In this document: piece by piece, positions 62,301 to 64,000 of the stretch
Layout: every line of letters starts with the position of its first letter
Numbering within the stretch: the first letter of the stretch is position 1
Origin: Dermatemys mawii
Taxonomy: Eukaryota; Chordata; Testudines; Dermatemydidae
DNA: 64,000 nucleotides
Reading direction: 5' to 3'
Assembly: GCA_007922305.1 (NCBI GenBank)
Contig: ML677348.1
Coordinates: forward strand, 18,336,699-18,400,698
Notes under the pieces: generated by a model
Database searches by the model: none
Told to the model about the DNA's origin: nothing
The model's input: only the letters and a program-made list of their open reading frames with translations
Made by a program: the position numbers and the translations under genes

Positions 62301-63286
62301 GTTTCCCTTCTCTTTTAATACAGTGAAAAAAGTAAAAAATCAAGGCTGGTATATCCATTTAAGAAGGGTGTCACTGATATCTGATATATTAGTGAATACA
62401 ATCTCTTTGATCAGAGTCACTCCAAAATATTGCACCACCCAAGCTTATCTGGTGAGCTTCACTCCAGTGAAGAGTGAACTTTATTCCTTTAATGTGGGCC
62501 TGCATGTTGCATAGGGCCTTGAGCCAGCCCTTCTGCACTGAAGCAAATTTTATCCATTAATCTCAATGGGACCAGGTAAGTAATTTTTTGCAGAAACACT
62601 TTTTATCTTTTGTTCATTTGACTTCTTGCTTTGTTGCTAGTCTGTGTAACTCTTCCCTTTTCCCTATAAAGAATGCTTCCCTGAATTTAGACCACCACCC
62701 TTCAATGGATATTCCAGCATGTTCTGTGGCACCAATATCATCATCTTGTGACTCCCCGGTGTTGCAGAAGTATCTCTTACCTTCCTCTAAACCTACCTGC
62801 TGCAACATGACTGCACAAAACTAGATTACCCAGTACCAAATCATATATGATTTTGACAGTTTTTAATGCATGCTTGCCAGTTTGTCCGTCTTCATAGTCT
62901 TTATTTTTCAGCTTCAGAAACCAATAACGAGATTGCAGTGGATGATGTGATTGAGAATCATGTTGTAGATCCACTTTCATCAGATGTTTTTCCAAATGCT
63001 ATGGATTCTGAATTTTCAGTGTCCTCTTCTCCATTCAATTCATTGGACGGACCAACAACTCATTCAGAGGATCTAGGCCATGAACATTTAGGAACTAATA
63101 ACCTTAATGTTGATGAATTTATGAAAAATCATGAAGAGTTGGGTAGTAAAGAGCAAAATACTCAAGAAAACTTGCCAGCATCTTCGCCCAACAAAGGAAA
63201 AAAAGTGGTACATTCCAGAAGTGCGAGAGAGGTTAATATAGAACTAAAAGCACAAATTATGAAGGAAATTAGAAAGCCAGGAAGAA
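2274..63286 (+). CDS. INTS6: INTS6, Integrator complex subunit 6 (16 exons placed; 3' end beyond window)
   Basis: Joined exons (see exon entries) encode 827 codons plus one base with no stop or frameshift. INTS6 is a subunit of the nuclear Integrator complex, which cleaves snRNA and promoter-proximal nascent RNA; it helps recruit PP2A to oppose CDK9 phosphorylation at paused RNA polymerase II, and it also joins the SOSS single-strand-DNA complex. Visible features: N-terminal von Willebrand A domain with D9-T-S-A-S13 (MIDAS pattern), a D-E-A-D tetrapeptide at 629-632 (source of the old DDX26 name; no helicase core is present), a basic KRRR at 655-658, an acidic Asn/Ser-rich stretch at about 703-800, and the start of the C-terminal INTS6/SAGE1/CT45 domain after about 814. 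Human INTS6 is about 887 residues, so about 60 are missing to the right. Retention of the segment encoded by 54828-54938 and the overall sequence favour INTS6 over its paralogue INTS6L. Confidence 0.97.
2385..2505 (+). other. INTS6: INTS6 intron 1 (121 bp)
   Basis: A very short, GC-rich intron inside the CpG island, GT donor at 2385 and CAG acceptor ending at 2505. It is far shorter than most introns of this gene. Confidence 0.9.
2506..2583 (+). CDS. INTS6: INTS6 exon 2 (residues 38-63)
   Basis: Encodes [20 protein letters not shown] and on to PPHAIK, part of the von Willebrand A fold. Acceptor CCCGCAG, donor GTAACC, phase 0 at both ends. The His in PPHAIK is where human has Tyr, as I recall it. 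Confidence 0.97.
2584..3299 (+). other. INTS6: INTS6 intron 2
   Basis: 716 bp, GT-AG. The first half is still CpG island; an ATGGCCGACATT motif near 2719 resembles a YY1-type downstream element but is only suggestive. No gene or repeat seen. Confidence 0.85.
3300..3449 (+). CDS. INTS6: INTS6 exon 3 (residues 64-113)
   Basis: Encodes [18 protein letters not shown] through GIDNYGQ, von Willebrand A domain. Acceptor TCTTTGCAG, donor GTAGGT, phase 0 at both ends. The exon is 150 nt, 50 codons. Confidence 0.97.
8053..8397. repeat. AT-rich MITE-like element
   Basis: A block dense in AAATTTT/GAAACAAAA strings, starting TAGAGCTGGCCAAA and ending TTTTGCGAGCTTTA, so the two ends are imperfect inverted repeats. 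It resembles AT-rich non-autonomous elements common in turtle DNA. The class is uncertain. Confidence 0.45.
8928..8978 (-). repeat. 51-bp retroposon fragment with 13-bp target-site duplication
   Basis: A short insert starting GTTTCGGAGTGATAACCATG is flanked by perfect 13-bp direct repeats, CATAAATTAATAA, at 8915-8927 and 8979-8991. Related starts occur at 9695 and 24323. All three keep the same end (TTTCAGAG-like), so that end is probably the 3' end of an element lying on the minus strand with 5' truncation. Confidence 0.75.
9695..9796 (-). repeat. second copy of the TTTCAGAG-type repeat
   Basis: Starts GGTTTCAGAGTGGTAGCC and continues with the family body CTTGTGGCACATTAGAGAC. It shares its fixed end with 8928 and 24323. 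It looks truncated on the right. Orientation is inferred from the shared fixed end. Confidence 0.65.
10515..10620. other. cluster of nested inverted repeats
   Basis: CTTAGTGGCATT (10573-10584) pairs with AATGCCGCTAAG (10607-10618), 11 of 12 positions. Inside its loop CTTTC-GCT-GAAAG forms a further stem, and TTCTTT-CGCTG-AAAAGAA just upstream (10551-10568) forms another. No known RNA family is recognised; an old DNA transposon remnant is the simplest explanation. Confidence 0.4.
12715..12850 (+). repeat. MIR/CORE-like SINE fragment
   Basis: Contains a tract reading GATGGGGAACTGAGGCACAG after a CACAATCTTTAATAT stretch, the usual order in MIR-type SINEs of amniotes. Old and degraded. Confidence 0.5.
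14275..14425 (+). repeat. MIR/CORE-like SINE fragment
   Basis: CATCTCAAAATGCCTTACAA near the start and GATCTCCTAACTCTCAGTCC near the end follow the MIR-type pattern. Diverged, so the family call is tentative. Confidence 0.45.
15708..15791. repeat. short palindromic MITE-like element
   Basis: GGGATTTTCGAAA at 15710-15722 pairs with TTTTTGAAAATCCCA at 15776-15790, and an inner TAGGTGCCTAA pairs with TTAGGAGCCT. Palindromes of this kind are frequent in turtle and bird DNA as small non-autonomous elements. The class is not known to me. Confidence 0.55.
16726..16832 (+). repeat. CR1 LINE 3' end
   Basis: The tract GGGCTAGATGGACCTTTGG, followed by GTCTGACC and ATGGCTG, is the 3' UTR end of a CR1 LINE in + orientation. 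It is the reverse complement of the same region at 35243-35300. Strongly 5' truncated. Confidence 0.75.
17600..17735 (+). repeat. MIR/CORE-like SINE fragment
   Basis: CCTTGGAAAAGTCATTTAATC early and GAGATCTGTGGATGAAAAG late give the order expected of a MIR-type SINE. Diverged. Confidence 0.45.
17998..18165 (+). repeat. hAT-like non-autonomous element, 5' part
   Basis: Starts CAGGGGTGGGCAAACGTTTT and GAGGGCCACATC, then a C-rich body. CAGGGGTGNNCAAAC termini are typical of hAT-family MITEs in turtles. The right end is missing or lost in the C-rich sequence. Confidence 0.6.
20200..20940. other. unidentified GC-richer intronic block
   Basis: A roughly 740-bp purine-rich block with repeated CTGG/GGCTGG and AGACAGAAGCA-like words, unlike its AT-rich surroundings. 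It could be a worn LTR or other repeat; I cannot name it. Open frames in it match no family I know. Confidence 0.3.
22768..22857 (+). CDS. INTS6: INTS6 exon 4 (residues 114-143)
   Basis: Encodes [20 protein letters not shown] and [10 protein letters not shown], the VTDG strand of the von Willebrand A domain. Acceptor TCTTTTAG, donor GTAAGG, phase 0 at both ends. Confidence 0.97.
24323..24447 (-). repeat. third copy of the TTTCAGAG-type repeat, longest
   Basis: Starts GTTTCAGAGGGGTAGTCG and ends about CCCACTTCATCAGATGCA. It shares the same fixed end as 8928 and 9695 but extends furthest. Known to me as a common turtle interspersed repeat without a certain family name. Confidence 0.65.
26717..26730 (+). 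repeat. DIRS A left inverted terminal repeat
   Basis: TATGGGTGCTCCAC, exact inverted match to 30933-30946. Confidence 0.8.
26949..27232. mobile_element. Harbinger-like MITE, copy 1 (284 bp)
   Basis: Inverted ends GAACTTGTCTTCACTAG and, read from the other side, GGGCTGGTCTTCACTAG, flanked by the trinucleotide CTA on both sides (26946-26948 and 27233-27235), consistent with the 3-bp duplications of PIF/Harbinger elements. The interior is GC-rich and has two palindromes, the larger centred near 27177. No coding capacity. Close relative of 52327-52612. The superfamily is inferred. Confidence 0.75.
30933..30946 (-). repeat. DIRS A right inverted terminal repeat
   Basis: GTGGAGCACCCATA, exact inverted match to 26717-26730. 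A diverged second copy of the motif lies about 60 bp upstream (ACACCTATAGGGACAC near 30872), as expected for the complex right ends of DIRS elements. Confidence 0.75.
31006..31846. other. unique intron 4 sequence between DIRS A and DIRS B
   Basis: AT-rich, no repeat or gene seen. Its last 34 bp (31847-31880) are copied exactly at 34178-34211. Confidence 0.6.
31881..35240 (+). mobile_element. DIRS-type retrotransposon relic B
   Basis: Begins with the terminal motif GTGATTGCTCATGTGTATTC. The gag-like region has the family Cys pattern at about 32215-32330 ([17 protein letters not shown]) and later blocks at about 33890-34170 and 34220-34440 ([11 protein letters not shown]). The frame then passes from the very start of reverse transcriptase (about 34780-34850) straight into tyrosine recombinase (about 34855-35240, e.g. 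[16 protein letters not shown]), so roughly the RT and RNase H region is deleted. It breaks off at a CR1. It differs in its terminus from DIRS A, so it is another subfamily. Several frameshifts; not functional. Confidence 0.82.
34156..34211 (+). repeat. templated insertion copied from the DIRS B left flank
   Basis: 34178-34211 is identical over 34 bp to 31847-31880, the host sequence just outside the left end of DIRS B. A 16-mer inside it, TGCTAACTGAATTATG, also occurs at 34156-34171. The stretch interrupts the gag-like frame of DIRS B and lies between two similar words (TCATGGCCGCTGCTG near 34138 and TCATGGCGGCTGTTC near 34224). Confidence 0.8.
35241..36958 (-). mobile_element. CR1 LINE fragment, 5' truncated
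   Basis: Reading the minus strand, reverse transcriptase (about 36960-36420, with [13 protein letters not shown] and [17 protein letters not shown]) is followed by the RT C-terminus (about 36030-35480, with [11 protein letters not shown] and [10 protein letters not shown]) and a 3' UTR ending at CATTCTTATATTCTTATG. It fits a common turtle CR1 subfamily. Stops and frameshifts make it inactive. It lies exactly between DIRS B and DIRS C. Confidence 0.88.
36965..38222 (+). mobile_element. DIRS-type retrotransposon relic C, internally deleted
   Basis: Left end with the same terminal motif as DIRS B. A 22-bp perfect inverted repeat joins 36972-36993 to 37807-37828. The gag Cys region is seen at about 37290-37415 (CNTC, DCLCCL) with a frameshift; it then passes directly to the 3' region at about 37570, so RT, RNase H and recombinase are gone. 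38100-38222 is a further inverted copy of the left terminal region. A foreign 126-bp insert lies at 37947-38072. Confidence 0.78.
37954..38077 (+). repeat. exon-5 inverted repeat, left arm
   Basis: 124 bp matching 38967-39090 in inverted orientation with 7 mismatches (about 94%). Here it sits inside DIRS C between near-duplicate words AAGAATCTCAGG (37935-37946) and AAGAATCTCCAGG (38073-38085), which look like a target-site duplication. The sequence belongs to no family I recognise. It is open in one frame in both arms, which may be chance. Confidence 0.85.
38386..38569 (+). CDS. INTS6: INTS6 exon 5 (residues 144-204 and first base of 205)
   Basis: Encodes [20 protein letters not shown] through [11 protein letters not shown]. 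Acceptor CTTTTCAG, donor GTGAGT, ends in phase 1. It is the only exon sitting between two arms of a long inverted repeat. Confidence 0.97.
38967..39090 (-). repeat. exon-5 inverted repeat, right arm
   Basis: Reverse complement matches 37954-38077 with 7 mismatches in 124 bp. Homology ends sharply at both sides. Unlike the left arm it is not inside a DIRS element. Confidence 0.85.
39770..40100 (+). repeat. G-rich interspersed repeat block
   Basis: Starts with TTTTGTTATGTGCACCAGTA and ATGGAGGTGATGTG, a terminus I associate with turtle DNA transposons, then turns into long G-runs (GGTGGGGGTGGG, GTGTGGGAGGAGG). Several windows have four or more G-runs of three on the coding strand. Confidence 0.5.
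40199..40375 (+). repeat. degenerate tandem repeat, about three units of 50-60 bp
   Basis: Units run from CTCTCCCTGGCTGCAGCAG through CTTGGCTGGGCTGG, then again CTCTCCCTGGCAGCTC and GGGCTGGGCCAG, then CTTCTCTTGGCAGCTCC and CTGGGCTGGGC. Unit lengths differ slightly. Confidence 0.55.
41260..41385 (+). CDS. INTS6: INTS6 exon 6 (residues 205-246 and first base of 247)
   Basis: Encodes [20 protein letters not shown] through [11 protein letters not shown]. Enters in phase 1 and leaves in phase 1. Acceptor TCATCCTAG, donor GTATGT. Confidence 0.97.
41386..42065 (+). other. INTS6: INTS6 intron 6
   Basis: 680 bp, GT-AG, AT-rich, with no repeat or RNA gene recognised. The acceptor has a T-rich tract TTTTGTTTTTTGTATAG. 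Confidence 0.85.
42066..42220 (+). CDS. INTS6: INTS6 exon 7 (residues 247-298)
   Basis: Encodes [20 protein letters not shown] through [11 protein letters not shown]. Enters in phase 1, ends in phase 0 with donor GTAAGT. Confidence 0.97.
43830..46897 (+). mobile_element. DIRS-type retrotransposon relic D, left part
   Basis: A gag-like region with the conserved block [13 protein letters not shown] and a [15 protein letters not shown] helix (about 45700-45910), then a reverse transcriptase start (about 46530-46860) with [15 protein letters not shown]. The catalytic YLDD position reads SLDQ, so this RT is dead. It breaks at a CR1 inserted at about 46898; a tyrosine-recombinase remnant resumes at 51229. 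The left end is approximate. Confidence 0.75.
46898..50850 (-). mobile_element. CR1 LINE, near full length
   Basis: On the minus strand, from 5' to 3': a 5' UTR (about 50850-50540); the ORF1 Cys motif region (about 50520-50440); ORF1 esterase (50177-49554); ORF2 endonuclease (about 49430-48720); reverse transcriptase (about 48560-47320, with [13 protein letters not shown] and the catalytic FADDTKL); and a 3' UTR ending at CTGATATTCTATAAA. About 3.9 kb in all, close to a complete CR1. ORF2 is broken by stops and frameshifts. It has inserted in, or next to a gap in, DIRS D. The 5' limit is uncertain by about 200 bp. Confidence 0.85.
49554..50177 (-). CDS. CR1 ORF1 protein with SGNH esterase domain (open)
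   Basis: A 207-codon frame without a stop. CR1 ORF1 proteins carry a lipase/esterase-like SGNH domain thought to help the element's ribonucleoprotein. All blocks are visible: block I VVVVGDSL with Ser47, block III GTND with Asn101, and block V DGFH with Asp182 and His185. A basic stretch KRRRQ precedes the domain. The upstream zinc-finger part (about 50520-50440, CTVC-like and CTKCKL) is out of frame or separated by stops, so the full ORF1 is not intact. No evidence of host use. Confidence 0.75.
   Translation of the reverse strand: MQRAVYMMHMREESRRRFYELEGTRCTVRGMTTAPKRRRQVVVVGDSLRRGTESPICRPDRENREVFCLPGARIHNMTERLPRLIKPLDCYPLLLLHVGTNDTAKNDRECITADYIALGRRIKEFEAQVMFLSILSVAKKGLGRDRRIMEVNEWLCRWCWREGFGFFDHGMVVQEGGVLGRDGFHLMKREKSIFASRLANLMRRSFN
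50860..51228 (-). repeat. GC-rich repeat, hAT-like right end
   Basis: C-rich short-period sequence (CTGCACCC, CCTGCCCTGAGCC repeated) ends GATGCGGCCCTCAGGCCAAT and TGAGTTTGACACCCCTGC. CACCCCTG is the terminus expected of hAT-like MITEs in turtles. The other end is not found. Confidence 0.5.
51229..51610 (+). mobile_element. DIRS-type relic D, tyrosine-recombinase remnant
   Basis: The frame TATATTCCATAATGACAAA (IFHNDK) begins a worn recombinase segment that goes on to the words FFPPKPH and [13 protein letters not shown] and later GQAIS-QRIS. This matches the equivalent part of DIRS B (35065-35240). It is the right-hand continuation of DIRS D beyond the CR1; the sequence expected between 46897 and here (end of RT, RNase H, start of recombinase) is missing. 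Confidence 0.65.
51611..52045. repeat. two further interspersed repeats
   Basis: 51611-51720 is an AT-rich piece starting GGGGAAATTCTGCACCAAAA. 51729-52045 starts GGCTATGATTTGATCACGG and has a GC-rich body with repeated GGCAGCTCCCCAG words. Both starts are familiar to me from turtle repeats, but I cannot class them. Confidence 0.5.
52060..52880 (-). mobile_element. older CR1 LINE fragment, split by MITE
   Basis: Minus-strand CR1 reverse-transcriptase C-terminal region in two pieces, 52060-52326 and 52613-52880, separated by the second MITE copy. More diverged than the CR1s at 35241 and 46898. Words such as GGTAAACTGGGTGCAAGC (reverse strand) and the order of blocks fit CR1. Confidence 0.75.
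52327..52612. mobile_element. Harbinger-like MITE, copy 2 (286 bp)
   Basis: Ends GGGCTTGTCTTCACTAGAG and, from the other side, GGGCTGGTCTTCACTAGCG. Same interior as 26949-27232 (shared GTCGACTCCGTAACTCCAG and GAGGACGGCAGGTAAGTC), but the central hairpin at about 52527-52583 lies in the opposite orientation. Flanking triplets (ACA, TTA) do not match, so the target duplication has decayed or is not 3 bp. Confidence 0.8.
53193..53345 (+). CDS. INTS6: INTS6 exon 8 (residues 299-349)
   Basis: Encodes [20 protein letters not shown] through [11 protein letters not shown]. The donor after CAG is GCAAGT, a non-canonical GC donor. Phase 0 at both ends. Confidence 0.97.
53346..53532 (+). other. INTS6: INTS6 intron 8, GC-AG type (187 bp)
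   Basis: Donor GCAAGT and acceptor TTCTTCTTGCAG. No usable GT within the codons either side keeps the frame and the protein match, so the GC donor is the only consistent reading. Confidence 0.9.
53533..53665 (+). CDS. INTS6: INTS6 exon 9 (residues 350-393 and first base of 394)
   Basis: Encodes [20 protein letters not shown] through [14 protein letters not shown]. Donor GTAAAT, phase 1. Confidence 0.97.
53666..54249 (+). other. INTS6: INTS6 intron 9
   Basis: 584 bp, GT-AG, AT-rich, nothing recognised. Confidence 0.85.
54250..54344 (+). CDS. INTS6: INTS6 exon 10 (residues 394-425)
   Basis: Encodes [20 protein letters not shown] through [10 protein letters not shown]. Acceptor CTTGTTAG, donor GTAAGA, phase 0 at the end. 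Confidence 0.97.
54345..54827 (+). other. INTS6: INTS6 intron 10
   Basis: 483 bp, GT-AG, AT-rich, nothing recognised. Confidence 0.85.
54828..54938 (+). CDS. INTS6: INTS6 exon 11 (residues 426-462)
   Basis: Encodes [20 protein letters not shown] through YLKKLSQQ. Phase 0 at both ends. From memory, the main human INTS6L protein lacks this segment, which helps to assign the gene as INTS6. Confidence 0.97.
54939..56763 (+). other. INTS6: INTS6 intron 11
   Basis: 1825 bp. A diverged MIR-like fragment may lie at about 55440-55575 (GGGGAATAGAACCCACATC). The acceptor region is (TTTA)n rich and ends AAATTAAG, a weak polypyrimidine tract. Confidence 0.8.
56764..56979 (+). CDS. INTS6: INTS6 exon 12 (residues 463-534)
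   Basis: Encodes [20 protein letters not shown] through [12 protein letters not shown]. The acceptor is AAG, unusual beside the CAG/TAG of most other exons. Donor GTAAGC, phase 0 at both ends. Confidence 0.97.
56980..57091 (+). other. INTS6: INTS6 intron 12 (112 bp)
   Basis: A very short GT-AG intron with acceptor CTGCAACTGCAG. Confidence 0.9.
57092..57218 (+). CDS. INTS6: INTS6 exon 13 (residues 535-576 and first base of 577)
   Basis: Encodes [20 protein letters not shown] through [12 protein letters not shown]. Donor GTTAGA, which departs from the usual GTAAG/GTGAG. Phase 1 at the end. Confidence 0.97.
57844..58037 (+). mobile_element. Cry-type tRNA-derived SINE
   Basis: A tRNA-like head with A box TAGCTCAGTGA (57852-57862) and B box GCTCAATCC (57897-57905), a short body, and a CR1-like tail GGTTGGACTAGATGGCCTCC running to TGTGATTCTA. 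This is the structure of the SINE family described from cryptodiran turtles, mobilised by CR1. It is the best single clue to the host group. Confidence 0.88.
58848..58898 (+). repeat. two-copy tandem repeat, period 27 bp
   Basis: TTGGTAGTGAGGAAGATGGG at 58848 and TTGGTAGGGAGGAAGATGGG at 58875, each followed by TTTT, one mismatch in 24. Confidence 0.75.
59054..59196 (+). CDS. INTS6: INTS6 exon 14 (residues 577-624)
   Basis: Encodes [20 protein letters not shown] through [12 protein letters not shown]. Acceptor AATAG, donor GTAATT, ends in phase 0. Confidence 0.97.
59197..59948 (+). other. INTS6: INTS6 intron 14
   Basis: 752 bp, GT-AG, AT-rich, nothing recognised. Confidence 0.85.
59949..60183 (+). 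CDS. INTS6: INTS6 exon 15 (residues 625-702 and first base of 703)
   Basis: Begins [20 protein letters not shown], containing the D-E-A-D tetrapeptide, and has the basic IPKRRRC cluster, a likely nuclear localisation signal. Ends [12 protein letters not shown]. Donor GTAAGT, phase 1. Confidence 0.97.
60184..62911 (+). other. INTS6: INTS6 intron 15
   Basis: 2728 bp. Contains the TA-flanked MITE at 60552-60726. A short open frame at 61753-61941 is not supported as an exon. Otherwise AT-rich. Confidence 0.85.
60552..60726. mobile_element. Tc1/mariner-like MITE (175 bp)
   Basis: Inverted ends CAGTGGATTCTGGTTAAT and, from the other side, CAGTAGATTCCGGTTAAT, flanked by TA at 60550-60551 and 60727-60728. 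TA target sites are the rule for Tc1/mariner/pogo elements. No coding capacity. Confidence 0.82.
62912..63286 (+). CDS. INTS6: INTS6 exon 16 (residues 703-827 and first base of 828)
   Basis: Encodes [20 protein letters not shown] through [14 protein letters not shown]. The middle part is Ser/Asn/acidic and evolves fast; [15 protein letters not shown] opens the conserved C-terminal domain. Donor GTAAGT at 63287 is chosen because INTS6 continues R-K-Y-E at this point; reading past it runs to a stop at 63348. Confidence 0.95.
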
Positions 63287-64000
63287 GTAAGTATAAGAAC
63301 CCCAAACCACTATCTTTATTGTATCCTGATGATTGGAAAGACAACTAGACTAGATCATTGTATTTTGTAAGATACTGAGTCATTCAAGAATTATAATAGA
63401 GAGATATCTGTGATTACTAGCAGAAGTAAAAATAAGAGATGAGAAACCCAATGTGTAATAGAGAGAAAATCCTTTTAATTCAGCATTTATAAGGACTCTT
63501 TAGAAAGTTTGAAAATGTTTTCTTTCATACTTTCCTGAGTGGGTGGGTGTAGTAGGACTAAATCCATCTGTGTGTATATTCTTCAGATTTTGTACTTCCC
63601 TACTTTGACAGTAGCCTAGATTCAGTACACTTGGTTTTTACATTAAAGCTGACAAATAACTTAATTTTTCTTTGAGTGATGGTCCCTATGTGTATTTCAC
63701 AAATGAGATAAGCATGTGCACCATGAGCTTGAGTCTGGAATTTTTTTTACAAGCAGTGTCCATTAGCCTGTATGTGCACCGTAGCTCTGCTTGTGCACTG
63801 AAGCGAGGGCATAAAAGGTGGTGTGAGCCGACACCTTTCCAATTCCTTCTTACCGCTTCAAGGTCTGAGTCAGAATCTTTGGTGTCTTCACTACTTTTTC
63901 TTTTTTTTTTTTTTTTTTTTTTACACTGTGTCATTGCTGTAAGGTATTGTCTATAGTTAGTTTTAGTAATTTACATAGTATAGTATAGTGTGTTTTTCCC
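63287..64000 (+). other. INTS6: INTS6 intron 16, start only
   Basis: Holds the left end of DIRS E from about 63672. The next INTS6 exon is not in the window. Confidence 0.8.
63672..64000 (+). mobile_element. DIRS-type retrotransposon E, left end, cut by window edge
   Basis: Starts TTTGAGTGATGGTCCCTATG and TGTATTTCAC, a diverged form of the DIRS B/C terminus, then has CAATTCCTTCTTACCGCTTC, matching CAATTCCTTCTTGCCACCAG of DIRS B (32051) and the same place in DIRS C (37142). A T-run of more than 20 follows at about 63900. The coding part is beyond the window. Confidence 0.65.

Noticed and set aside
2274..63286. The paralogue INTS6L (DDX26B) instead of INTS6
   Set aside because: Residues across exons 5, 7, 11, 15 and 16 fit INTS6 better as I recall both proteins, and exon 11 is present. 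A database alignment would settle it.
62866..63348. An independent 160-residue gene
   Set aside because: Its central part is INTS6 exon 16; the first residues lie in intron 15 and the last ones in intron 16 past the GTAAGT donor.

Overview
The window is vertebrate nuclear DNA and most likely comes from a hidden-necked (cryptodiran) turtle. The clues are a tRNA-derived SINE with a CR1-like tail of the turtle Cry type, several CR1 LINEs whose subfamilies look turtle-like, and repeated copies of DIRS-type tyrosine-recombinase retrotransposons. No species can be named from the sequence alone, and repeat family names here rest on recall, not on a library search.

There is one recognisable host gene: INTS6 (Integrator complex subunit 6, also DICE1/DDX26), on the + strand. 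It starts in a CpG island at about 0.9-3.0 kb and runs off the right edge. Sixteen coding exons can be placed to the base (2274-2384, 2506-2583, 3300-3449, 22768-22857, 38386-38569, 41260-41385, 42066-42220, 53193-53345, 53533-53665, 54250-54344, 54828-54938, 56764-56979, 57092-57218, 59054-59196, 59949-60183, 62912-63286). They join in one open frame of 827 codons plus one base, with no frameshift or stop. About 60 C-terminal residues, probably in one or two more exons, lie beyond base 64000. The encoded protein has an N-terminal von Willebrand A domain with a MIDAS-type D-x-S-x-S, a D-E-A-D tetrapeptide at residues 629-632, a basic KRRR cluster, and the start of the conserved C-terminal domain.

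Layout: 1-900 is upstream flank with one SINE/CR1 tail. 900-3000 is the CpG-island promoter, 5' UTR with a start-stop uORF, and exons 1-2. 3.45-22.8 kb is intron 3, with only short old repeats. 22.9-38.4 kb is intron 4, where three DIRS relics (A, B, C), a CR1 and a palindromic MITE are packed into about 11.5 kb. 38.4-42.2 kb holds exons 5-7. 42.2-53.2 kb is intron 7, with a fourth DIRS relic (D) split by a near full-length CR1, other GC-rich repeats, and an older CR1 split by a second MITE copy. 53.2-63.3 kb is a compact run of exons 8-16 containing a Cry-type SINE and a TA-flanked MITE. A fifth DIRS terminus (E) begins at about 63.67 kb and runs off the edge.

The most unusual observations are these. 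The two MITE copies carry the same central hairpin in opposite orientations. A 124-bp inverted repeat (94% identical) brackets exon 5. A 34-bp piece of host flank is copied exactly into the gag region of DIRS B. A 51-bp insert is bounded by perfect 13-bp direct repeats. A CR1 still has an unbroken ORF1 with all SGNH-esterase residues. INTS6 itself has a GC-AG intron and an AUG-UAG uORF.
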